Positions 30,995-41,137 of a DNA stretch of 64,000 bases are shown in pieces; position 1 is the stretch's first letter; each line of letters opens with the position of its first letter. The position numbers and the translations under genes are program-made. The notes under the pieces were generated by a model. That model was not told the origin of the DNA. It ran no database searches and saw only the letters and a list, made by a program, of their open reading frames with translations. The stretch is from Mariprofundaceae bacterium (GTDB lineage: Bacteria > Pseudomonadota > Zetaproteobacteria > Mariprofundales > Mariprofundaceae), in NCBI GenBank assembly GCA_030950925.1, contig JAUZQO010000003.1, positions 1 to 64,000 on the forward strand, read 5' to 3'.

Positions 30995-32064
30995 GATCCC
31001 TCCTTAATGCGCTGACTTTGACTTTCCAGCAAAGCCGTCAGTGATTGGGGAGTCAACCACCCCATTTGACCTGGAACATCCGAACCAAAACCACCGTATG
31101 AAAGCCCCAATTTAGAGACCATGGCCCAGTTGATAATTTTGCCAGGGCGTGCTGTTTCATCCAGTTTGGTAAATGCCAGTTCTGTCATTTGAATCGCATC
31201 CGATTCTGCCAACAAAGCCATACCATCATTTTCATCCATATTCGCAGGCATTACTAGAATACGGTGGGTGCATGGCAGTTGATCCCAAAGTTCAAATTGT
31301 TTACGGCATGCTGATACCCGCTGGGCATTCCAGCCTTCGGTATCAATAAGCATGAGCTGTGCCGTTGACATACTCGCCAAAGCCTCAGGCACATCATCTT
31401 TGCTACGCAACAAGGCAAAAGGTGCCCCCAGTACGCCAGCATAAGATCGCAGAGCATCACTGCCCCCCATGCGAGCTGTATCGGTTGTCATCAAACCCAC
31501 ACGCACACCACGCATGCTGTAATGGGTTGCCAACTTGGCTGCCAACAAGGTTTTTCCACCACCTGAAGGCCCTGCCAGCAACACCACAGCAGGTGTTTTT
31601 CTTGGTGTAATTCGCGTTGCCCAACGCAACGAAGAAACACCAATGGGAAGGTGGTTCGCGTAAGTATTCGCCAAATCAAATGCATAAGAAGGTGCAACAC
31701 CAAGCTTCACCAAATGATCAAACGCTTCCTGCGTGGGTTTATCATTCATTGTCTTGCGTAAGCTATCCGTTTCTTTGCGCCCCAAACCTTCAACAATACG
31801 TTCCAAACGTTGCATAGACGCTTCAACATTACGCACATTCATCACACTTTCGGGTATTTTTTGATTTGAATCAACCTGTTTTGAAGACCCTGAAACCTGA
31901 GCGGCTGGATCGGAGTCCAAAGCTGCATGCACATGCCAAAGCTTGTTGCCTTGACCATCAATGCCTTCCATATGATCCAAAACCACAGCATCAGGGCCCA
32001 GTTCCTTGCGAACCAGAGCCAAGGCCTCATGCAGGCGGGGGGCTGTAAAAACTCTAACCTGCAT
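30991..32064 (-). CDS. flhF: Flagellar biosynthesis GTPase FlhF
   Basis: SRP-type GTPase that places the flagellum at the cell pole. From ATG 32064 it has 357 aa: a B domain (MQVRVFTAPRLHEALALVRK, VLDHM) and an N domain, then the G domain with GPSGGGKTLLAAKLA, TTDTARMGGSDALRSYAG, LIDTEG and TKLDE. A GTG one codon upstream is also possible. It overlaps the end of flhA by 11 bases. Confidence 0.95.
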   Translation of the reverse strand: MQVRVFTAPRLHEALALVRKELGPDAVVLDHMEGIDGQGNKLWHVHAALDSDPAAQVSGSSKQVDSNQKIPESVMNVRNVEASMQRLERIVEGLGRKETDSLRKTMNDKPTQEAFDHLVKLGVAPSYAFDLANTYANHLPIGVSSLRWATRITPRKTPAVVLLAGPSGGGKTLLAAKLATHYSMRGVRVGLMTTDTARMGGSDALRSYAGVLGAPFALLRSKDDVPEALASMSTAQLMLIDTEGWNAQRVSACRKQFELWDQLPCTHRILVMPANMDENDGMALLAESDAIQMTELAFTKLDETARPGKIINWAMVSKLGLSYGGFGSDVPGQMGWLTPQSLTALLESQSQRIKEGS

Positions 32065-34144
32065 CACGCAGACTCAAACTTGCCAATGTCTTCACGCCCA
32101 TATCAGAAGGCACCTCACTCACCGAAATCACAGCCACACGCCCCATCACCTTGCTCAAGGATTGGGAAAGCAGTGAACGCAATTGTGGTGTCGTCAACAA
32201 CACAGGAACATCCACGTTCTGTTGCGCTGCTGTCTCATTAAATCGCATGACAAAGCGTTGCCAATACTGGATTTCAAGCGGCAGCATGGACGCACCACCA
32301 GGCTGCATGACACGCTCCATCATCATTTGTTCCAATTCACCATCCAGTGTAAACACTGGCAGCTCGCCTTGACCATCTTGATAGCGTTGCACAATGGTTC
32401 GACCCAAACGGAAACGCACCATTTCCACCAACAACGATACATCACGCTGCTCACCCATACCATCTGCCATGGTCTCAATAATCAGCAATAAATCACGAAT
32501 CGGCACCCACTCACTCAACAATGCGCGCAGCACATGCTGCAACATACCCAGCGACACCTGTGTTGGGATAATATCATCAATCACTTTCGGATATCGCTCG
32601 GACAAGCCATCCACCAGTTCTTTAACCTGCGCACGATCCAGCATATCAGAAGAATGCTTACGCAAAATTTCTGTCAAATGTGTGACAATAACAGTCGAAG
32701 GTTCCACCACTGTATAACCCGATAATTCCGCTTGTTGGCGTTTATCCTGAGCAATCCAAAGTGCAGGCAAACCAAATGCAGGCTCTTGTGTTTCAATGCC
32801 TTCCATACGTGGACCTGTCACTTGCCCTTCCAGAGCCAACAACTGACGCGGCCGAATTTCACTGCGCCCCACTTCTGCACCACGCACCAACACCCGATAG
32901 TCACCCACACCCAACTGCAAGTTATCTTTGATATGCACAGGTGGTAAGATAAAGCCAATATCTTGGGTCATTTGGCGGCGTAAGGTCTGCAAGCGTTGCA
33001 ACAAACCCCCATCATGTCCGCCTTCAATCAAATCAATCAAGCCATACCCCACTTCCAAACGAAGCGGATCCACCACTAGTAATTCAGACAACGGTGCCTC
33101 GGTAGGTTTTTCAGATGCAACAGGGGCAACATCTTCCCCACTGGGTTTCGCGGCTTGTTCTTGTTCATCTGTCCATAAAAACCACCCACCCATGCCAAAA
33201 CCAAGCGCCAACAATAAAAAGGGAATAAAAGGCAAGCCAGGAACCAAGCTAATCAACAACAGTGCGCCAGAAGCAATAAAATGGACTTTGGGATGCGCCG
33301 TAAACTGCGTCGTAATTTCTGTGGCCAACTGGTCGTTACCGCTGGCACGTGTAATCACAATCCCTGCGGCGGTTGAAATCACCAAAGCTGGAATTTGAGA
33401 TACCAAACCATCCCCAACCGTCAACAAACTGTACACACTCATAGCATCACCAATGGCCATGCCCTGTTGGGCTGTACCAATAATTAAACCTGCAATCAGG
33501 TTAATTGCCGTAATAATGAGGCCTGCCACCGCATCACCACGTACAAACTTGGAAGCACCATCCATCGAACCAAAAAATTCAGCCTCACTGGCAACAGATT
33601 TTCGACGCTCCCGTGCTTGAGCTTCATCAATCATGCCAGCATTCAAATCGGCATCAATCGCCATTTGTTTACCAGGCATCGCATCCAAGGTAAAACGTGC
33701 TGCCACTTCTGCAATACGCGTCGAGCCTTTGGTAATCACAATAAAGTTAATCAACACCAAAATAATAAAGATGATGACACCCACAACGGTATTACCGCCC
33801 ACAACAAACGATCCAAAACCCTCAATCACACGCCCTGCTGCACCTGGTCCTTCTTGACCATGCAATAAAATCAAACGGGTTGTTGCCACATTCAATGACA
33901 GTCGAAATAAGGTGGTTAATAATAAAAGCGCAGGAAAAATAGAAAAATCCATTGGGCGCAATACATAAATAGAGGTCAGTAAAATCATCAAACCAATGGC
34001 AATATTGAGTGCCAATAGAATATCCATCAACCATAAAGGCAAGGGCACCATCATAATAAGCAGAATGCCCAATACACCAACCGCCAGCATCACATCCGTG
34101 TGACGACCAATACGTTTAAGAGTTAAAACTACGGCTTGTTGCAT
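32054..34144 (-). CDS. flhA: Flagellar export gate protein FlhA
   Basis: Inner-membrane component of the flagellar type III export apparatus. I chose ATG 34144 (696 aa, GGGGGG upstream) over the ATG at 34177, which has no ribosome-binding site. About eight membrane helices (residues 20-310) include the FHIPEP signature region RPMDFSIFPALLLLTTLFRL and SLNVATTRLIL. A linker and the cytoplasmic domain, which docks export substrates, follow. Confidence 0.97.
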   Translation of the reverse strand: MQQAVVLTLKRIGRHTDVMLAVGVLGILLIMMVPLPLWLMDILLALNIAIGLMILLTSIYVLRPMDFSIFPALLLLTTLFRLSLNVATTRLILLHGQEGPGAAGRVIEGFGSFVVGGNTVVGVIIFIILVLINFIVITKGSTRIAEVAARFTLDAMPGKQMAIDADLNAGMIDEAQARERRKSVASEAEFFGSMDGASKFVRGDAVAGLIITAINLIAGLIIGTAQQGMAIGDAMSVYSLLTVGDGLVSQIPALVISTAAGIVITRASGNDQLATEITTQFTAHPKVHFIASGALLLISLVPGLPFIPFLLLALGFGMGGWFLWTDEQEQAAKPSGEDVAPVASEKPTEAPLSELLVVDPLRLEVGYGLIDLIEGGHDGGLLQRLQTLRRQMTQDIGFILPPVHIKDNLQLGVGDYRVLVRGAEVGRSEIRPRQLLALEGQVTGPRMEGIETQEPAFGLPALWIAQDKRQQAELSGYTVVEPSTVIVTHLTEILRKHSSDMLDRAQVKELVDGLSERYPKVIDDIIPTQVSLGMLQHVLRALLSEWVPIRDLLLIIETMADGMGEQRDVSLLVEMVRFRLGRTIVQRYQDGQGELPVFTLDGELEQMMMERVMQPGGASMLPLEIQYWQRFVMRFNETAAQQNVDVPVLLTTPQLRSLLSQSLSKVMGRVAVISVSEVPSDMGVKTLASLSLRDAG

Positions 34145-34215
34145 GGTTGTTTTATCCCCCCTGTATTGATGAAGCATGCGATAGCAATACGCCAGCCCAG
34201 TTCAAAAGATGTTGG

Positions 34216-35283
34216 CTACGTTCGTGCGCGATAGACCTCTGCCAAAATGATAGCGACGGCTTCAAACATTTCTTCAGGAATTTCATCGCCCACTTTCACA
34301 GCCTTGAACAAGGAACGTGCCAAAGGTTTATTTTCACAAATTGGCACATCACTTTCACGGGCAAGCCGACGAATTTGTTCGGCAATTTTATCTTTACCCA
34401 TCGCCACTACTTTCGGCGCAGCACTTGGGTTAAGCTCATTATACTTCAAAGCAATGGCAAGATGCGTTGGATTGGTAATAACAACATCGGCTTGTGGCAC
34501 ATCCTGCATCATACGATTGCGTGCTTGTTCCATTTGGATTTGACGAATTTTTCCTTTGAGCTGCGGATCACCTTCACTTTCTTTGTGTTCATCCCGCACT
34601 TCTTTCATCGACATTTTTAAGGACTTGGTATGCTCCCAGCGTTGATAAAGCACATCTGCAAGTGCAATGACAAAAAACAATGCCGCCACAACCCCTGCAA
34701 TTTTCAAGCTTCCACTGACCAGCAATGCAGCAATATCATCCACCCCCTTGCGTGATGACATCATGGTAATTTCTAGCATATTATTTAAAACGACCCAGCA
34801 CACCGATGAAATAATCACCAATTTAAGAATCGACTTCACAAATTCCGCCAATGATTTGGTTGAAAACAGGCGTTTAAAACCTTTCATCGGGCTTACTTTT
34901 TCCATTTTTGGCTTCATCGTTTCAAAGGTAAATACAGGCCCTGCCACCAAGAATGCCACCAACATACCCAACAACATGACAGGGATCGCCACGGGCAATA
35001 TCATCAGCATGGCATCCCAAAGAACGGAAGCCAAAAGTGTTTGCATCCCCTTAGGTGTTGTATCTAACTGAACTGTTCCCGATAAATAAAGCACCATCAT
35101 ATTCATCATGTGAGATGCGAGCCAAGCCCCCAAACCTGTCATGGCAAGTGACGAAATCAGCAAAAATGAAATCGCCGTTGCAGGCTCTTTACTGGTCGGT
35201 ACTTGACCTTTCTTTCGCGCATCATCAATCCGTTTTTGGGATGCGTCCTCGGTCTGTTGACTTTTATCTTGCTCGTCAGCCAC
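34216..35283 (-). CDS. flhB: Flagellar export switch protein FlhB
   Basis: 355 aa from a GTG start that overlaps fliR by eight bases. Four membrane helices lie in about residues 30-215. The cytoplasmic domain has the self-cleavage motif NPTH in VVITNPTHLAIALKY (about 265-279) and the following LARESDVPICENKPLARSL, so substrate switching should work normally. Confidence 0.97.
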   Translation of the reverse strand: MADEQDKSQQTEDASQKRIDDARKKGQVPTSKEPATAISFLLISSLAMTGLGAWLASHMMNMMVLYLSGTVQLDTTPKGMQTLLASVLWDAMLMILPVAIPVMLLGMLVAFLVAGPVFTFETMKPKMEKVSPMKGFKRLFSTKSLAEFVKSILKLVIISSVCWVVLNNMLEITMMSSRKGVDDIAALLVSGSLKIAGVVAALFFVIALADVLYQRWEHTKSLKMSMKEVRDEHKESEGDPQLKGKIRQIQMEQARNRMMQDVPQADVVITNPTHLAIALKYNELNPSAAPKVVAMGKDKIAEQIRRLARESDVPICENKPLARSLFKAVKVGDEIPEEMFEAVAIILAEVYRART

Positions 35284-36058
35284 CCGATAAGGCTCGCATC
35301 ATCGTGGGCAACTGCTGCCCCAACGATGCAAAGGCATCATTCGTCAAAGAAATGACGGCGGGAAGCGACAGTGATAAGGTGATGAGTCCCACACTCAAGG
35401 TAATGGGAAAACTAACAAAAAATACTTGAATTTGAGGTACTGCACGCGCGGCTAAACCCAAGGCAACATTGACAAAAAATAGCAACAACAAAACAGGTGC
35501 CATCAATCGCACACCCAGCTCAAACATCTGAGCTGCGGCATCATTTAACAAGCCCCAACCTTGAAACGACCAAGGCTGTCCAATGGGTAAAACGCGAAAA
35601 GAATCTGCAAGTGCCAATAAAAATGCATGATGCGCTCCCGAATCCAACCAGAGTAACATCGCAAGAACACTTACAAACTGTGCAATAATCGCACCTTGCG
35701 CCGATGTTGCAGGGTCGAACACATTCGCAATCGCCATACCCATTTGAAAACTCATCACCTGACCCGCAAATTGAACCGTGGCAAAAATAAGGTTGGCAAC
35801 CAATGCCAATACACCCGCAAACAGCATTTCTTGCACCGCCAACAACACAAACGTGAGAGGTTCAGCCTTAATAGGGACAACATTTTGTGAAACAATGGGG
35901 TACAAGAGAAAGGTAATCATCAAGATTAAACCCATTTTCACAGGCTGTGGCACCAGTTTATGCCCCAAAACTGGAATCAAAATCATTAAGGCACTGACGC
36001 GCAGAAAGATGAGTATTGCAACCATTACATCCTGATTCGAAGGCATAGGGAATAACAT
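35276..36058 (-). CDS. fliR: Flagellar export gate protein FliR
   Basis: About 260-aa polytopic membrane protein of the export gate. Segments typical of FliR are FLRVSALMILIPVLG, QMGMAIANVFDPATSAQGA and APVLLLLFFVNVALGLAARA. I use ATG 36058, with AAGGTG upstream. It lies nine bases after fliQ. Confidence 0.96.
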   Translation of the reverse strand: MLFPMPSNQDVMVAILIFLRVSALMILIPVLGHKLVPQPVKMGLILMITFLLYPIVSQNVVPIKAEPLTFVLLAVQEMLFAGVLALVANLIFATVQFAGQVMSFQMGMAIANVFDPATSAQGAIIAQFVSVLAMLLWLDSGAHHAFLLALADSFRVLPIGQPWSFQGWGLLNDAAAQMFELGVRLMAPVLLLLFFVNVALGLAARAVPQIQVFFVSFPITLSVGLITLSLSLPAVISLTNDAFASLGQQLPTMMRALSGG

Positions 36059-36067
36059 CAAAGCACC

Positions 36068-36337
36068 TTAATTCAATAAACTTGGGATACTATTGAAGAT
36101 ATGTTGCGTGTAGCTCACCATTTTTTCAATCATCCAACCCGCCGCCAACACAAGAACCAAAAACACTGCAATAATTTTAGGGACAAATGTCAGTGTCATT
36201 TCTTGAATTTGTGTGACGGCTTGAAACAACGAAATCAAGACCCCCACCACCAGTGCCACCAAAAGCATGGGCATGGACAACAAAAGCACCATTTTCAGCG
36301 CATCTACACCATAGTGAACAACCATATCAGGATTCAT
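36068..36337 (-). CDS. fliQ: Flagellar export gate protein FliQ
   Basis: 89-aa protein with two membrane helices, a helical-hairpin component of the export gate (LVVGVLISLFQAVTQIQEMT, LTFVPKIIAVFLVL). It is the first gene of the fliQ-fliR-flhB-flhA-flhF-flhG-fliA unit. fliP, usually just upstream, is absent from this locus. Confidence 0.96.
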   Translation of the reverse strand: MNPDMVVHYGVDALKMVLLLSMPMLLVALVVGVLISLFQAVTQIQEMTLTFVPKIIAVFLVLVLAAGWMIEKMVSYTQHIFNSIPSLLN

Positions 36338-36400
36338 AACAAGCTTAAAAGCAATATATGTACCAGTATGAAAACGATGACAGCATTTAAATCAAGATGT

Positions 36401-37105
36401 TCACAGAAAAAGCAACAATAACACAACCTCAGACACTTCAATGCCTGCACCCAAACAATCACCATTCATGCCTCGGAGGCGGCGTTGAAGAAACAAATAC
36501 CAGAACCACAAAACAAAGGGAGAAAACCAAACATGCGCAGGAAGAAAAAAAGAAACAACAGTGAGAATGATACACCAAAGCATGGCCTGTGAAGTGATTG
36601 AAACACCTTGAATCGCAGCGGCGAAGCCTTGGGTTAAAGCTGGCAATTGAAGCCAAAAGAACACCCCAACACGTGCCCAAATGGGTATCAACATCACACT
36701 CCACAACACACCATGACTCAATAGTATTTTTAATAAAATAAGCTTCGCTATCACCAATAAAATTAAACTCATCACACCAAAACTGCCAATATGTGGATCT
36801 TTCAAGACAGCAAGAAATCGATGCTTATCACCATGCGATGCACCCAAAGCATCGGATAAATCGGCCAAACCATCGGCATGTAAAAAACCTGTGATCGCCA
36901 GCCATACGAATACCGCTAAGCACGCGCCCAGCCATACATCGTATTGCATACCGAGCCATGCTGCACTGCTCACGCATAGTCCAACCACCAAGCCTGTTAC
37001 TGGCAGCCACGGCAAAATGTTTGTCATATTCATTTGTTTTTTCTGTTGCGGCATGGGTATCACTGTCATCCAGCGCAATGCTTCAATCAAGCCTTGAGGT
37101 ATCAT
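36401..37105 (-). CDS. cobS: Adenosylcobinamide-GDP ribazoletransferase CobS
   Basis: Membrane enzyme joining adenosylcobinamide-GDP and alpha-ribazole in the last step of the nucleotide-loop pathway. 234 aa with several hydrophobic helices. Signature motifs are FLHADGLADLSDALGA, KDPHIGSFGV and the C-terminal GMNGDCLGAGIEVSEV. It ends the minus-strand cobalamin operon. Confidence 0.96.
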   Translation of the reverse strand: MIPQGLIEALRWMTVIPMPQQKKQMNMTNILPWLPVTGLVVGLCVSSAAWLGMQYDVWLGACLAVFVWLAITGFLHADGLADLSDALGASHGDKHRFLAVLKDPHIGSFGVMSLILLVIAKLILLKILLSHGVLWSVMLIPIWARVGVFFWLQLPALTQGFAAAIQGVSITSQAMLWCIILTVVSFFLPAHVWFSPFVLWFWYLFLQRRLRGMNGDCLGAGIEVSEVVLLLLFL

Positions 37106-37107
37106 GC

Positions 37108-37707
37108 TTACCCTGTGGTGCGATTGATAAATAACACACGCGGCTGCTCACCTTGCATACAACTTACACGACTCCAAGATGCATAATCCAAACTTAACCG
37201 CCAAATATGTGAGGTCGGGATGCCTAAAAGGTGAGCAAGAATAACACGGATGACACAGCCATGCGCCATGAGCAAACGATGCTCTCCAGCCCCAGCTTGA
37301 AGCCAACGCTCCCATGCCTGAATCACACGTTGGGTAAAATCTTCGAATCGCTCACCATGGGGGGCTTGAAAATCAGTGGGGTCATCAAAAAACTGCTGCA
37401 ATAAAGCTAGATCATCGACTTCATCATTGGATTTATTTTCCCAATCACCAAAATCCAATTCTCGCATATCATCGAATACTTGGACTGGCTCAGCACACGA
37501 TTCAGCAAACAAGCGACAACGCTTTAAGGGCGATGTACCAATAACATCAACCGTTCCTATGGTCGCTTTTACTTGCATCAGCTGTTGCCAACCCCATGCT
37601 GATAAAGAGTTATCTGTGCTACCCCTTGCCACATGTTGCCGCCCTTCCACCTCGCCATGCCGCAGCAAGTCGATCACAGTGGGGGCAATCACAATGGGTT
37701 TAACCAT
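37108..37707 (-). CDS. cobC: Alpha-ribazole-5'-phosphate phosphatase CobC (histidine phosphatase family)
   Basis: 199-aa histidine phosphatase. The catalytic motif LLRHGEVEG (about 14-22) is followed by SPLKRCRLFAE (second Arg), RELDFGDWENKS, and MAHGCVIRVILAHLLG with the second catalytic His. Its position between cobT and cobS supports dephosphorylation of alpha-ribazole phosphate or adenosylcobalamin phosphate. It overlaps cobT by eight bases. Confidence 0.92.
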   Translation of the reverse strand: MVKPIVIAPTVIDLLRHGEVEGRQHVARGSTDNSLSAWGWQQLMQVKATIGTVDVIGTSPLKRCRLFAESCAEPVQVFDDMRELDFGDWENKSNDEVDDLALLQQFFDDPTDFQAPHGERFEDFTQRVIQAWERWLQAGAGEHRLLMAHGCVIRVILAHLLGIPTSHIWRLSLDYASWSRVSCMQGEQPRVLFINRTTG

Positions 37708-38728
37708 CTTTATCGCTCACTCCTGCCGATGCAAAGGTGGCCATATTGCGATGTAGGGCAATGGCGGATTGTAATAACGGTACAAGCAATGCCGCACCTG
37801 AACCTTCGCCCAGGCGAAGGCGAAAATTCAAATAAGCATCCAAGCCCAAGGCTTCCAAGGCCTTTTGATGGCCTAGCTCTTCCGATACATGGCTTGCCAA
37901 CATCCAACCTGCGATGCGTGCATCCCATGCCACCGCTGCTAAAGCTGCGGCAGTCGAAATAAAACCATCCAATAACACAGGCACGCCCAAGCGTGCAGCA
38001 GCAGCGTAATAACCCGCCATCGCGGCAATTTCCAGACCGCCCAATTCTCGCAAAACCTCAGGAAATGGTGTGTTTTTGGCACGCACCAATGCTTGACGCA
38101 CCGCTGCCAATTTTAGTTGGTAGGCATCATCAGCAACACCCGTACCTCGACCGACGACCAACTCAGGCGGCAACAATGCTAATTCACAAATCAATGCGGC
38201 ACTGGGTGTGGTATTACCAATACCCATATCACCTGCAATTAACAAATTCGCACCGTTGGCAATGGCATCTTCGGCTTGTTGTTCACCCACACGAATGGCT
38301 TGGCGATATTCATCATCACTCATGGCTGCTTCATGCACAATATTGCGTGAACCATGGCGTATATTGGCATGAACAATACCCTCAATAGCCGACATATCAC
38401 TGGCAACACCCACATCCACAATGGATAAGCTTGCACCACATTGCGCTGCCAATACATTGATCGCAGCACCACCCGCCACGAAATTTTTGACCATTTCACC
38501 TGTCACCACCGAAGGAAAAGCAGATACACCTTCATCCACCACACCATGATCCGCAGCAAACACACAAATATGTGGCACAATCGCATCGGGAATTGCTTTG
38601 CCTTGACGTGCTGCAAACCAACAAGCGATGTCTTCCAAATGACCCAAAGCACCTTGTGGTTTGGTTAAAAAATCTTGATGTTGGCGCGCTGCCTTTAAAG
38701 CTTGCAGGCTAATTTTTGCCACACTCAT
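37700..38728 (-). CDS. cobT: Nicotinate-nucleotide-dimethylbenzimidazole phosphoribosyltransferase CobT
   Basis: 342-aa enzyme that makes alpha-ribazole phosphate from nicotinate mononucleotide and the lower ligand base. Matches include LTKPQGALGHLEDIACWFAA, FAADHGVVDEGVSAFPSVVT, GDMGIGNTTPSAAL and LLDGFISTAAALAA. It overlaps cobU by four bases. Confidence 0.96.
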   Translation of the reverse strand: MSVAKISLQALKAARQHQDFLTKPQGALGHLEDIACWFAARQGKAIPDAIVPHICVFAADHGVVDEGVSAFPSVVTGEMVKNFVAGGAAINVLAAQCGASLSIVDVGVASDMSAIEGIVHANIRHGSRNIVHEAAMSDDEYRQAIRVGEQQAEDAIANGANLLIAGDMGIGNTTPSAALICELALLPPELVVGRGTGVADDAYQLKLAAVRQALVRAKNTPFPEVLRELGGLEIAAMAGYYAAAARLGVPVLLDGFISTAAALAAVAWDARIAGWMLASHVSEELGHQKALEALGLDAYLNFRLRLGEGSGAALLVPLLQSAIALHRNMATFASAGVSDKDG

Positions 38729-39246
38729 CGTTTTTCTCCTTTCACCATCATGGGCAAACCTGCCACCACAAATTCCACTTGCTCGGATAATGCTGCCAAA
38801 TGCTGATTCAAACGCCCTTGTTCATCTCTAAACTCTCGGTTTAACGCAGTTTCAGGGACCAAACCCATACCCAGTTCATTCGATACCATCACAACATCGG
38901 CTTGAGCTACCTTTAATGTAGCACATAAATCTTGCACTGCGTCATGCACATTTCTTTTTTTCCATATCAGATTGGAAAGCCAAAGTGTCATACAATCCAC
39001 AAGAATGATATGCTTGTTGGAATACGATGTGAGAATATCACCAATATTCAAGGTTTCTTCCACACATTGCCAAGCATGGGGGCGGCGTGAACGATGATGT
39101 TCAATGCGTTGTTGCCACGCTTCATCACCCTTTATGTGGGGAGCTGTTGCCAAATAAACGACGTGTTTACCGCTTTGTTTCACCAAGCTTTCAGCACGCA
39201 TAGATTTTCCTGAACGCGCACCGCCTAAAATCAGCATGATGGACAT
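38725..39246 (-). CDS. cobU: Adenosylcobinamide kinase / adenosylcobinamide-phosphate guanylyltransferase CobU
   Basis: Bifunctional enzyme that phosphorylates and then guanylylates adenosylcobinamide. From ATG 39246 (GGAGG seven bases upstream) it has 173 aa. The P-loop is LILGGARSGKS at the N-terminus, the active-site segment is HHRSRRP, and SNELGMGLVPETALNREFRD is diagnostic. It overlaps the cobD gene by 16 bases. Confidence 0.95.
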   Translation of the reverse strand: MSIMLILGGARSGKSMRAESLVKQSGKHVVYLATAPHIKGDEAWQQRIEHHRSRRPHAWQCVEETLNIGDILTSYSNKHIILVDCMTLWLSNLIWKKRNVHDAVQDLCATLKVAQADVVMVSNELGMGLVPETALNREFRDEQGRLNQHLAALSEQVEFVVAGLPMMVKGEKR

Positions 39247-40196
39247 AAAGCCGCCTCCAACCGTTGCCAATCTTTTTCTTGATGAGGAAAACCAAAGCGC
39301 AACCAGCCTTTTAATTGAGGCCACTCAGGAAAAGCGCGCACCAAGATACGCTGTTTGGCAAAATCAGGCATACCATGGGGTGGTTTTGCCAAGATAAACG
39401 AAGCTTGGGATATTTGATATTGCCAATGATACTTGGTGAAAAGTTTTTCCAATCGCAGGCGTGACGCTTGAACCTGTTGGTCACGCGCATCGGCTTCGGG
39501 CAACAGTTTTTCCAAAAGATGCAAAACAAACGTCGAGCTTGCCCAGGGTGGTAACCACTCACTTAAACGCTCAATCACGGTTTCTTCTGCCACCACATAA
39601 CCCAAGCGTAAACCGGGAATACAGAAGGTTTTGGTCAATGAACCCAAACGAATCGTATCTGATAACACGCCCAATGTTCTGCGTTCTGAAAAAACCATAT
39701 ACGACTCATCCAACACCCCTTGCGAACATATTGGCATGGGCATCTTTTCACCCAAGGGATTATTGGGTGACGTCCACCACAAAACATCGGCTTGCGGCAC
39801 AGCTTGCCCTCGCTCAAATGCCAAGACATCACATCCAGCCCGTTGCGCGCAGCGAATCGGTTCATTGTAACACGGCACTTGAATCGCCAATGATTGCCAA
39901 GACATGGCTTGAAAGATGATTTCAATCGCAGCTTGCGCCCCTGCAATCATCAACACGTGTTCAGGCGAGACCCCCAAATCATAAGCCAAGATACTGCGCG
40001 CAGGCTCGCCTTGTTTATCAGGGTAAATCGCTGCAAGTTTGGTGTGTTCCTGCATCCATGCGCCCAACCATGTGGGTTGACCTGCGGGGTGAAGCCCTGT
40101 CGATACATCTAAAATATCCGAAGTATGGCAATGCCATGTTTGAGCAGCGGCTTCAATGCCTCCACCATGCGGGAACGATTGCGGTAATACAGACAT
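39231..40196 (-). CDS. cobD: Threonine-phosphate decarboxylase-type PLP enzyme (CobD/CobC)
   Basis: Class I/II aminotransferase-fold PLP enzyme expected to supply (R)-1-amino-2-propanol phosphate for cobalamin side-chain attachment. From ATG 40196, which overlaps the cbiB stop (TAATG), it has 321 aa. Visible features are HGGGIEAAAQ at the start, TSPNNPLGE, and the PLP lysine in GSLTKTFCIPGLRLGY. Upstream in-frame ATGs at 40208 and 40241 are possible but lie inside cbiB. The naming follows Salmonella; the aerobic-pathway name is cobC. Confidence 0.88.
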   Translation of the reverse strand: MSVLPQSFPHGGGIEAAAQTWHCHTSDILDVSTGLHPAGQPTWLGAWMQEHTKLAAIYPDKQGEPARSILAYDLGVSPEHVLMIAGAQAAIEIIFQAMSWQSLAIQVPCYNEPIRCAQRAGCDVLAFERGQAVPQADVLWWTSPNNPLGEKMPMPICSQGVLDESYMVFSERRTLGVLSDTIRLGSLTKTFCIPGLRLGYVVAEETVIERLSEWLPPWASSTFVLHLLEKLLPEADARDQQVQASRLRLEKLFTKYHWQYQISQASFILAKPPHGMPDFAKQRILVRAFPEWPQLKGWLRFGFPHQEKDWQRLEAALCPSC

Positions 40197-41071
40197 TAAA
40201 ATAGCCATTCCAGTAAAAAAATCATTGCCACACCCAAACATAGCGCATTACGCACCACAATTATCGCATCTTTCGCCAGTTGAACCGTGACATGGCGTGC
40301 ATCTATTCTGCCATAATGAGGGCGAGCATCACACTGCCCTTCTCGCATCACATCACCGCCCAATTGGATGTTGGCGGCAAATGCCAGTGCCACTTCAGGA
40401 TAACCAGCATTGGGCGAGGCATGGGTTTGGGCTTGTTGCTGAATATCTTGCCAAGCTGCGCTTTGTCCCACCCAAAGCATCAAACGCGCCGTAATACGAG
40501 CAGGGACATAATTGGCGATATCATCAACTTTAGCAGCCATATAACCAAATTTTTCATAACGGGTATTCCGATAACCCCACATTGCATCCAAGGTATTGAT
40601 CATGCGGTATGCGGCTGCACCCATAGGACCCAAGATCAAAAACCAGAACAAGGGTGCAATCACCGCATCTGAGGCATTTTCAGCCAGCGATTCCAAGGCT
40701 GCGCGCTGACAATCATCATGATTCATAGCCGCTGTATCACGGCTAACAATGCGTGAAATAGCATGGCGCGTAGAGGCTAAAGACGTTGTCTCTAAAACAG
40801 CGCGCACATGTTCAAACAATGATTTCCAACCCATAGATAACCACACAAGTAGCACGTCAAAGACCACGCCAAAAAGATGGTGTCCGAGATAAACAAGACT
40901 CAAGGGTAAAATGATCACCAAGCTCCAAGCCACCACTCCTGTACGCCAATCATTGGCATATAAAAAAGATTCACACCAAGCAGCCCAACGCCCAAACCAT
41001 GCCACAGGATGGCAGCGATTTTCAGGGTCTCCAATGATAAACTCAAGCAGTAATGCAAAAAACAATGTCAT
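40196..41071 (-). CDS. cbiB: Adenosylcobinamide-phosphate synthase CbiB (CobD family)
   Basis: 291-aa polytopic membrane protein that attaches the aminopropanol arm to adenosylcobyric acid. Family matches are FIIGDPENRCHPVAWFGR near the N-terminus, IVSRDTAAMNHDDCQRAALE, SLAENASDAVIAPLFWF and NTLDAMWGYRNTRYEKFG. It is the first gene of the minus-strand cobalamin operon. Confidence 0.95.
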   Translation of the reverse strand: MTLFFALLLEFIIGDPENRCHPVAWFGRWAAWCESFLYANDWRTGVVAWSLVIILPLSLVYLGHHLFGVVFDVLLVWLSMGWKSLFEHVRAVLETTSLASTRHAISRIVSRDTAAMNHDDCQRAALESLAENASDAVIAPLFWFLILGPMGAAAYRMINTLDAMWGYRNTRYEKFGYMAAKVDDIANYVPARITARLMLWVGQSAAWQDIQQQAQTHASPNAGYPEVALAFAANIQLGGDVMREGQCDARPHYGRIDARHVTVQLAKDAIIVVRNALCLGVAMIFLLEWLF

Positions 41072-41090
41072 TTTTTAGTTCTCTCCACAT

Positions 41091-41117
41091 AAAAAAAGGA
41101 GCCATAAAGGCTCCCTT
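41091..41117 (-). terminator. Rho-independent terminator of htpX
   Basis: Read on the minus strand, GGGAGCC and GGCTCC flank a 5-base loop and are followed by seven T. It sits about 20 bases after the htpX stop and just upstream of cbiB, separating the two transcripts. Confidence 0.9.
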
Positions 41118-41137
41118 TCTCAATAGTTCTCTCTGAA